This document shows positions 59,147-64,000 of a stretch of 64,000 bases of DNA, one piece after another. How positions within the stretch are numbered: the first letter of the stretch is position 1; each line of letters starts with the position of its first letter. The notes beneath the pieces are model-generated. The model had not been told where the DNA came from, ran no database searches, and was given only the letters and a program-made list of their open reading frames with translations. Origin of the DNA: Streptomyces ruber. Lineage in GTDB: Bacteria > Actinomycetota > Actinomycetes > Streptomycetales > Streptomycetaceae. The stretch spans positions 62,001 through 126,000 of the forward strand of contig NZ_BMQK01000011.1 of NCBI RefSeq assembly GCF_014648075.1, in the 5' to 3' direction. Both the position numbers and the translations under genes were made by a program.

Positions 59147-59830
59147 GTGAACAAGGCGCAGCTCGTAGAAGCGATTGCGGACAAGCTCGGCGGGCGCCAG
59201 CAGGCCGCCGACGCGGTGGACGCCGTATTGGACGCCATCGTCCGCGCGGTCGTCGCCGGGCAGCGGGTCTCGGTCACCGGTTTCGGTTCGTTCGAAAAGG
59301 TCGACCGTCCCGCCCGGTACGCGCGCAACCCGCAGACCGGTGAACGTGTTCGGGTCAAGAAGACCTCGGTGCCCCGTTTCCGCGCGGGTCAGGGATTCAA
59401 GGACCTGGTGGGCGGTACGAAGAAGCTCCCCAAGGGCGGTGAGGTGTCGGTCAAGAAGGCGCCCAAGGGCAGCCTGAGCGGCGGTGCCTCCGCGACGGTC
59501 AAGAAGGCCGCGACCAAGAAGACCACCGCCAAGAAGACCACGACCGCCACCGCGGCGAAGAAGGCGGCGCCGGCCAAGAAGACGGCGACGCCGACCGCTG
59601 CGAAGAAGACCACGGCCGCGAAGAAGACGGCACCCGCGAAGAAGACGACGACGGCGGCCGCCGCGAAGAAGACCACGGCCAAGAAGGCGGCGCCGGCCAA
59701 GAAGGCGACCACGACGGCGACCGCCGCGAAGAAGGCCCCGGCGAAGAAGGCCACCGCGAAGAAGGCTCCCGCCAAGAAGACGACGGCCCGCAAGACCACC
59801 GCCAAGAAGACCGCCGCCCGCAGCAGGTGA
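59147..59830 (+). CDS. hupS: HU-family nucleoid protein with lysine-rich tail
   Basis: A 227-residue two-part DNA-binding protein. Residues 1-93 are a canonical HU domain: MNKAQLVEAIADKLGGRQQA, VSVTGFGSFEKVDRPARYAR and NPQTGERVRVKKTSVPRFRA. Residues 94-227 are a histone H1-like tail of AAKKTT/PAKKA repeats with dozens of Lys. This layout is that of Streptomyces HupS (and mycobacterial HupB), which compacts spore DNA. The GTG at 59147 has GAAGGGGAAG just upstream. The tail is made of near-repeats (GCCAAGAAG type), so length changes by slippage are easy. A hairpin follows. Confidence 0.95.
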   Translation: MNKAQLVEAIADKLGGRQQAADAVDAVLDAIVRAVVAGQRVSVTGFGSFEKVDRPARYARNPQTGERVRVKKTSVPRFRAGQGFKDLVGGTKKLPKGGEVSVKKAPKGSLSGGASATVKKAATKKTTAKKTTTATAAKKAAPAKKTATPTAAKKTTAAKKTAPAKKTTTAAAAKKTTAKKAAPAKKATTTATAAKKAPAKKATAKKAPAKKTTARKTTAKKTAARSR

Positions 59831-59856
59831 TCAAGGAACTCGGGGTGCTCACGCGC

Positions 59857-59885
59857 CGGGCCGGACTCCTCGGGAGCCCGGCCCG
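59857..59885 (+). terminator. hupS terminator
   Basis: CGGGCCGG (59857-59864) pairs with CCGGCCCG (59878-59885), extended after one mismatch by CTCC (59866-59869)/GGAG (59873-59876) with a TCG loop. Confidence 0.75.
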
Positions 59886-59926
59886 CGGCGTGTCCGGCGC
59901 CGCCCGCGGCGCCCGGGCCGCACGGC

Positions 59927-59970
59927 GTCCGCGCCGGTCAGGAGGTCCGCGCCGGTCAGGAGGTCCGCGG
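59927..59970. repeat. 18-bp tandem repeat
   Basis: Two perfect copies of gtccgcgccggtcaggag (59927-59944, 59945-59962) and the start of a third lie between the convergent hupS and 67-residue protein genes. Confidence 0.9.
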
Positions 59971-59975
59971 CGGGA

Positions 59976-60179
59976 TCAGAACGTCTGCAGCGTGATCAGG
60001 ACGATCCTGCGGGAGTCTCCGGCGCCCGTCGTCTCGATGCGCACCCGCTGACCGGGCCGCAGCAGCCGCAGGCCGCCCGCGTCGAACGCCGGTGCGTCGA
60101 AGGGCACCGGGGTGCCGTCGTCGAGCAGTACCTGTCCGCTGCGGGTCACGGGGTCGTACGTGTACGCGGTCGCCTGCAT
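59976..60179 (-). CDS. Small OB-fold/cold-shock-like protein (67 aa)
   Basis: A 67-residue protein: MQATAYTYDPVTRSGQVLLD, DGTPVPFDAPAFDAGGLRLL, RPGQRVRIETTGAGDSRRIV. The length, the G-V-L-DDG-VPF strand pattern and the RLLRPGQRVRIE segment resemble actinobacterial cold-shock-domain-like proteins, but the RNP1/RNP2 aromatic motifs are not clear. TAGGCT (60186-60191) is 6 nt before the ATG on this strand, so it is probably leaderless. That hexamer includes the stop codon of cofC. Likely nucleic-acid binding. Confidence 0.65.
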   Translation of the reverse strand: MQATAYTYDPVTRSGQVLLDDGTPVPFDAPAFDAGGLRLLRPGQRVRIETTGAGDSRRIVLITLQTF

Positions 60180-60188
60180 GGCCGCAGC

Positions 60189-60827
60189 CTACTGTTCCGG
60201 TATCAGCAGCCGCGCGGCCACCGCCGCCGTGCGCGGCCCCACGCCCAGCGCCAGCGCCGCCCGCAGGTCCTCGCCGGTGTCCACGTCCCGGCGTACGGAG
60301 TCCACCGCGTCGAGCGTCAGTTCCACGGCGCCCGAGTTCCGGTGGCGCGCCCGGGAATCCGTGCCGAACACCGGACGCAGTTCCACGCCGGGAGCCGCCG
60401 CCAGCAAAGTCGTGCCGATGTCCGCCGCGTCCGGGAGAAAAGCGCGCGGGAATTCCGCGGCCGTCTCGAGAACCCGCGCCAATTCATCGGGACGCAACGC
60501 GGGCAGGTCGGCGTTCAGGGCCGCCACCGCGCTCGTCGGCCGTGCGGTCCGCACCACCCCCGCGGCATGCGCCAGCGCGGCGTTCAGACCCGCGCGCGGT
60601 GCGTCCGGGACGATCCGCGCGCCGAGCCGGGACAGCTCCCGGCCCGCCAGCGCGTCGTCCGTGACGACCGCCACATCCCGCACCGCCGCACAGGCGAGCA
60701 CGGCCGCCACCGTGTCCTGGGCGAAGGCCAGGGCCAGGCCCGGGCGCAGCCCGTCACCGGCCGTCGCCGACAGCCTGCTCTTGGCCCGCGCCAGGGGTTT
60801 CAGGGGCACGACCAGGGTCCACCGCAC
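60189..60827 (-). CDS. cofC: 2-phospho-L-lactate (phosphoenolpyruvate) guanylyltransferase
   Basis: A 212-residue nucleotidyltransferase of the CofC/FbiD family for coenzyme F420. It activates 2-phospho-L-lactate or phosphoenolpyruvate with GTP. Visible motifs: TLVVPLKPLARAKSRLSA, VAVVTDDALAGRELSRLGAR, the metal-binding NADLPALRPDEL and DIGTTLLAAAPGVELRPVFG. The GTG at 60827 gives MRWTLVVPLKPLARAKSRLS; AAGGAGG lies 12 nt upstream. A longer ATG start would add ten unconserved residues. The 67-residue gene follows 9 bp after its stop. Other F420 genes are not in the window. Confidence 0.9.
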   Translation of the reverse strand: MRWTLVVPLKPLARAKSRLSATAGDGLRPGLALAFAQDTVAAVLACAAVRDVAVVTDDALAGRELSRLGARIVPDAPRAGLNAALAHAAGVVRTARPTSAVAALNADLPALRPDELARVLETAAEFPRAFLPDAADIGTTLLAAAPGVELRPVFGTDSRARHRNSGAVELTLDAVDSVRRDVDTGEDLRAALALGVGPRTAAVAARLLIPEQ

Positions 60828-61008
60828 GAGCGTTCCGTCCCTCCTTGTCGCGGCCATTGTGACCCGGCCGCCCCGCCACGACGTGACCTGGGCACCCTGG
60901 CGGTTTGCCCACCGGGGCGTACGGTGTCCTCGACAGACCGTCGACCCGGGGCCACACTTGTGCGGCTCCGGGGGCGCCGGCCCCAGGTTTCTAGAGGAAG
61001 GTGTCCGC

Positions 61009-61839
61009 GTGCCCCGCCGCAGAATCGGCTTCTGGTATCGCTTCGCAGCGGTCATCTGCAAACCGCCGCTGGTGGTGCTGCTCAAGCGGGACTGGCGCGG
61101 AATGGAGAACATTCCGGCCGACGGCGGATTCATCACCGTGGTGAACCACAATTCGCACGTGGACCCGGTGGCGTACGCGCATTTCCAGTACAACACCGGG
61201 CGCGTTCCACGATTTCTGGCGAAGAGCGGGCTGTTCAAGAAGGGATTCGTGGGTGCCGCGATGCGCGGCACCGGACAGATTCCCGTCTACCGCGAGAGCA
61301 CCGACGCGCTGAGCGCCTTCCGGGCCGCGATCGACGCCGTGGAGCGCGGGGAGTGCGTGGCCTTCTATCCCGAGGGCACCCTCACCCGCGACCCCGACGG
61401 GTGGCCGATGACCGGCAAGACGGGCGCCGCGCGCGTCGCCCTGCAGACCCGGTGCCCGGTGATCCCGGTGGCCCAGTGGGGCGCCAACCTGCTGCTTCCG
61501 CCGTACGCCAAGAAGCCGGACCTCCTGCCGCGCAAGACCCACCACGTGCTCGCGGGCCCGCCGGTGGACCTCGAGCGCTTCTACGACAAGGAGATGACCC
61601 CGGACCTGCTGAAGGAGGCGACGGAGGTGATCATGGCCGCCGTCACCGCGCAGCTGGAGACCATCCGGGGCGAGAAGGCGCCCGCGACGCCGTACGACCC
61701 GAAGCAGGTCCGCATCGAGCAGCGGCGCCGGACCGCCGAGGCGGGGCGCGGCGGCCGGAGCCGCGGCGCACGGACCGTCACCGGGCAGGCGGAGCAGGCC
61801 AGGGGACCGCAGACACGGGAAGAGGGGCAGAGCACGTGA
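61009..61839 (+). CDS. 1-acyl-sn-glycerol-3-phosphate acyltransferase (PlsC type)
   Basis: A 276-residue membrane-associated acyltransferase. Motif I is VNHNSHVDP (H-x4-D), motif II surrounds IPVYRESTDALSAFR, motif III is FYPEGTLTRD, and motif IV is CPVIPVAQWGAN. It should acylate lysophosphatidic acid with acyl-CoA or acyl-ACP in phospholipid synthesis. The last 50 residues are an Arg/Gly/Gln-rich tail with no known role. The GTG at 61009 has GAGGAAGG about 7 nt upstream. Its stop overlaps the gpsA start by 4 bp (GTGA), linking it to glycerol-3-phosphate supply. Confidence 0.9.
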   Translation: MPRRRIGFWYRFAAVICKPPLVVLLKRDWRGMENIPADGGFITVVNHNSHVDPVAYAHFQYNTGRVPRFLAKSGLFKKGFVGAAMRGTGQIPVYRESTDALSAFRAAIDAVERGECVAFYPEGTLTRDPDGWPMTGKTGAARVALQTRCPVIPVAQWGANLLLPPYAKKPDLLPRKTHHVLAGPPVDLERFYDKEMTPDLLKEATEVIMAAVTAQLETIRGEKAPATPYDPKQVRIEQRRRTAEAGRGGRSRGARTVTGQAEQARGPQTREEGQST

Positions 61840-62846
61840 GCAAGCCGGTCAAGGCGGCCGTCTTCGGCACCGGTTCGTGGGGCACGGCCTTCGCCATGGT
61901 GCTCGCCGACGCGGGGTGCGACGTCACCCTGTGGGCGCGGCGGGCCGGACTCGTCGAGGCGGTCAACTCCACCCGGACCAACCCCGACTACCTGCCCGGC
62001 GTCGAGCTCCCGCGCACCGTGCGGGCCACCACGGACCCCGCGGAGGCCGCCGCGGACGCCGACATCACGGTCCTCGCCGTCCCCTCGCAGACCCTGCGCG
62101 GCAACCTCGCCGAGTGGATGCCGCTGCTCGCCCCGGACACCGTGCTGGTCTCGCTGATGAAGGGCGTCGAGCTGGGCTCCGCCATGCGGATGAGCGAGGT
62201 GATCGAGGACGTCGCCAAGGTCGGCCAGGACCGTGTCGCCGTCGTCACCGGGCCCAACCTGGCCCGTGAGATCGCCTCCCGCATGCCCGCCGCCGCGGTC
62301 GTGGCCTGCGCCGACGAGGCGGTCGCCCAGCGGCTCCAGGCCGCCTGCCACACGGCGTACTTCCGCCCCTACACCAACACCGACGTGGTCGGCTGCGAGC
62401 TCGGCGGTGCCGTCAAGAACGTCATCGGCCTCGCCGTCGGCATCGCGGACGGCATGGGCCTCGGCGACAACGCCAAGGGTTCGCTCATCACGCGGGGGCT
62501 CGCCGAGACCACCCGGCTCGGCGTCGCGATGGGCGCCGACCCGCTGACGTTCTCCGGGCTCGCGGGCCTCGGCGACCTGGTGGCCACCTGCTCCTCGCCG
62601 CTCTCGCGCAACCACACCTTCGGCACCAACCTCGGCAGGGGCATGACCCTGGAGGAGACCATCGCGGTCACCAGGCAGACCGCCGAGGGTGTCAAGTCGT
62701 GCGAGTCCGTACGGGACTTGGCCCGCAGGTACGGTGTCGACATGCCCATCACGGAGACCGTCGTCGAGATCGTCCACGAGGGCAAGCCGCCCGTCGTCGC
62801 GCTGAAGGAACTGATGTCGCGCAGCGCCAAGCCGGAACGGCACTGA
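61836..62846 (+). CDS. gpsA: NAD(P)-dependent glycerol-3-phosphate dehydrogenase
   Basis: A 336-residue enzyme reducing dihydroxyacetone phosphate to sn-glycerol-3-phosphate, the backbone for the acyltransferase product. The nucleotide loop is VFGTGSWGTAFAMVLADAGC at the N-terminus. Other motifs: GPNLAREIASRMPAAAVV, the catalytic Lys in ELGGAVKNVIGLAVGIADGM and GLGDLVATCSSPLSRNHTFG. The GTG at 61836 lies in the 4-bp overlap with the upstream gene; AGAGGGGCAGAGC precedes it. A hairpin separates it from ddl. Confidence 0.95.
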   Translation: MSKPVKAAVFGTGSWGTAFAMVLADAGCDVTLWARRAGLVEAVNSTRTNPDYLPGVELPRTVRATTDPAEAAADADITVLAVPSQTLRGNLAEWMPLLAPDTVLVSLMKGVELGSAMRMSEVIEDVAKVGQDRVAVVTGPNLAREIASRMPAAAVVACADEAVAQRLQAACHTAYFRPYTNTDVVGCELGGAVKNVIGLAVGIADGMGLGDNAKGSLITRGLAETTRLGVAMGADPLTFSGLAGLGDLVATCSSPLSRNHTFGTNLGRGMTLEETIAVTRQTAEGVKSCESVRDLARRYGVDMPITETVVEIVHEGKPPVVALKELMSRSAKPERH

Positions 62847-62848
62847 CG

Positions 62849-62870
62849 GCCGGTCCGGGGCGGGACCGGC
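62849..62870 (+). terminator. gpsA terminator
   Basis: GCCGGTCC (62849-62856) and GGACCGGC (62863-62870), a perfect 8-bp stem starting 3 nt after the stop. Confidence 0.65.
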
Positions 62871-62911
62871 GACCGGCCGGATGGGGCGCTGACTCGCTCC
62901 TTACCACCGGG

Positions 62912-62917
62912 TACCCT
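62912..62917 (+). promoter_or_regulatory. Candidate -10 element of ddl
   Basis: TACCCT lies 9 nt before the ATG at 62927, so the message would have at most a few untranslated bases. Confidence 0.45.
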
Positions 62918-62926
62918 CAACGCGAT

Positions 62927-64000
62927 ATGAGCACCGAGAACCTCCCCCAGAGCCCTCCGGAGCAGCCCCGCAAGCCGCGCGTGGCTGTCGTCTTCGGCGG
63001 CCGCAGCTCCGAACACGTCATCTCCGTGGTCACCGCGGGCGCCGTCCTCGCCGCCATCGACCGGGAGAAGTACGACGTCCTGCCGATCGGCATCACCCAG
63101 GAGGGCCGCTGGGCGCTCACGGCCGACGAGCCGGAACGGATGGCGATCGTCGACCGGCGCCTGCCGAAGGTCGAGGAGCTCACCGAGTCGGACGGGGGCG
63201 GGGTGGTCCTCCCCGTCGACCCGGCCAGCCGCGAGGTCGTCTACAGCGAGCCCGGCTCGGTCCCCAAGGCGCTCGGCGAGGTCGACGTCGTCTTCCCCGT
63301 GCTGCACGGCCCGTACGGCGAGGACGGCACCCTCCAGGGCCTGCTGGAGCTCTCCGGTGTCCCGTACGTCGGTTCGGGCGTCCTCGCCTCGGCCGTCGGC
63401 CAGGACAAGGAGTACATGAAGCGCGTGTTCACCTCGTTCGGGCTGCGGGTCGGCCCGTACCTGGTGATCCGGCCCCGTGAGTGGGAGCGCGACCGGTCCG
63501 CCGCCCGGAAGAGGATCGTCGACTTCGCCGGCGAGCACGGCTGGCCGCTGTTCGTGAAGCCCGCGCGCGCGGGGTCCTCGATCGGCATCACCAAGGTCGA
63601 CGACCTCTCGGGCCTGGACGAGGCGGTCGAGGAGGCCCGGCGCCACGACCCGAAGATCCTCGTCGAGGCGGCGGTGCGCGGCCGGGAGATCGAGTGCGGG
63701 GTGCTGGAGTTCGAGGACGGCCCGCGCGCGAGCGTGCCCGCGGAGATCCCGCCGCCGGACGCGCACGCGTACTACGACTTCGACGCCAAGTACATCGACT
63801 CGACCCCCGGCCTGGTCCCCGCCCCGCTGACCGGGGAGGAGACCGCCGAGGTGCAGCGGCTCGCGGTCGACGCCTTCGAGGCCGCCTCCTGCGAGGGGCT
63901 CGTCCGCGCGGACTTCTTCCTCGCCGAGGACGGCGGGTTCGTGATCAACGAGATCAACACGATGCCCGGGTTCACCCCGATCTCCATGTACCCGCAGATG
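62927..64000 (+). CDS. ddl: D-alanine--D-alanine ligase, 5' part
   Basis: The first 358 residues are present and the frame is open at the window end. This ATP-grasp enzyme joins two D-Ala for peptidoglycan precursors in the cytoplasm. The N-terminus has VAVVFGGRSSEHVISVVTAG with the conserved Glu-His. The ATP-grasp centre includes VFPVLHGPYGEDGTLQGLLE, FVKPARAGSSIGITKVDD and the C-terminal metal-binding ADFFLAEDGGFVINEINTMP with the catalytic Asn-Glu-Asn. The residue pattern around YYDFDAKYID is of the D-Ala:D-Ala type, not the D-Ala:D-Lac type (which has a shorter loop). Roughly 25-30 residues should be missing. Confidence 0.95.
   Translation, partial: MSTENLPQSPPEQPRKPRVAVVFGGRSSEHVISVVTAGAVLAAIDREKYDVLPIGITQEGRWALTADEPERMAIVDRRLPKVEELTESDGGGVVLPVDPASREVVYSEPGSVPKALGEVDVVFPVLHGPYGEDGTLQGLLELSGVPYVGSGVLASAVGQDKEYMKRVFTSFGLRVGPYLVIRPREWERDRSAARKRIVDFAGEHGWPLFVKPARAGSSIGITKVDDLSGLDEAVEEARRHDPKILVEAAVRGREIECGVLEFEDGPRASVPAEIPPPDAHAYYDFDAKYIDSTPGLVPAPLTGEETAEVQRLAVDAFEAASCEGLVRADFFLAEDGGFVINEINTMPGFTPISMYPQM

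Noticed and set aside
59484..61835. Very long plus-strand frame running from within hupS into gpsA
   Set aside because: It crosses hupS, the convergent genes and the acyltransferase out of frame, and is Arg/Pro-rich without motifs. Only the part from 61836 is gpsA.

Overview
The window is chromosomal DNA of a Streptomyces-type actinomycete. The base composition is very GC-rich, codon third positions are almost all G or C, GTG starts are common, many genes appear to lack a 5' leader, and two conservons (cvnABCD) lie in tandem. Gene order from gatB to ddl agrees with what I recall of the S. coelicolor core region around SCO5501-SCO5560. I ran no searches; identities rest on recognisable motifs and neighbourhood. 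I see no IS element, integrase, phage block or CRISPR array, so this is core chromosome with local rearrangement and decay.

Layout. 1-8.1 kb: the 3' end of gatB, a GNAT acetyltransferase, a small membrane protein, a LuxR-type regulator that has lost its ATPase domain, a lipoprotein sugar dehydrogenase, an aldo/keto reductase and a D-2-hydroxyacid dehydrogenase. 8.5-11.6 kb: a membrane PAS-GGDEF-EAL protein whose EAL domain looks dead. 11.6-17.2 kb: the ilvBNC locus behind a leader-peptide attenuator, then serA. 17.3-20.7 kb: an alcohol dehydrogenase and a divergent MFS exporter/TetR pair with a repeated operator. 20.7-24.7 kb: proline catabolism (PucR-type regulator, proline dehydrogenase, P5C dehydrogenase). 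24.8-27.3 kb: a hydrolase, a 43-residue ORF and a wrecked metallophosphoesterase pseudogene. 27.4-31.8 kb: leuB, ilvE and cimA, the last behind a second leader-peptide attenuator. 31.9-38.5 kb: a secreted Gly-rich membrane protein, a YceI protein, a polysaccharide lyase, and the accB/accE acyl-CoA carboxylase subunits. 38.7-49.7 kb: two tandem conservons whose cvnD genes share 525 identical bases. 50.3-54.8 kb: a small duplicated-motif ORF, a fumarylacetoacetase-family gene overlapping gltX, a HAD phosphatase, and a five-tRNA Gln/Glu cluster. 54.9-64 kb: a DUF4188 protein, ndgR, leuCD, the HU-like hupS, cofC, a PlsC-type acyltransferase, gpsA and the 5' part of ddl.

The genes form a few functional groups. 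Branched-chain amino acid synthesis is nearly complete here (cimA, leuB, leuCD, ilvBN, ilvC, ilvE; no ilvD or leuA in view), and three separate control devices are visible: two ribosome-mediated attenuators and an IclR operator at ndgR/leuC. A second group is the indirect Gln-tRNA route: a probable non-discriminating GluRS (gltX), tRNA-Gln and tRNA-Glu genes transcribed together, and the amidotransferase subunit gatB. A third is membrane and envelope supply: acyl-CoA carboxylase, acyltransferase, gpsA and ddl.

The most unusual signals are the converted cvnD pair, leader peptides that themselves look leaderless and use rare Ile/Val/Leu codons, stop codons reused inside the next gene's promoter, the ATPase-less LuxR regulator, and the small ANPRRT-repeat ORF beside a large dyad and a BldD-like box.
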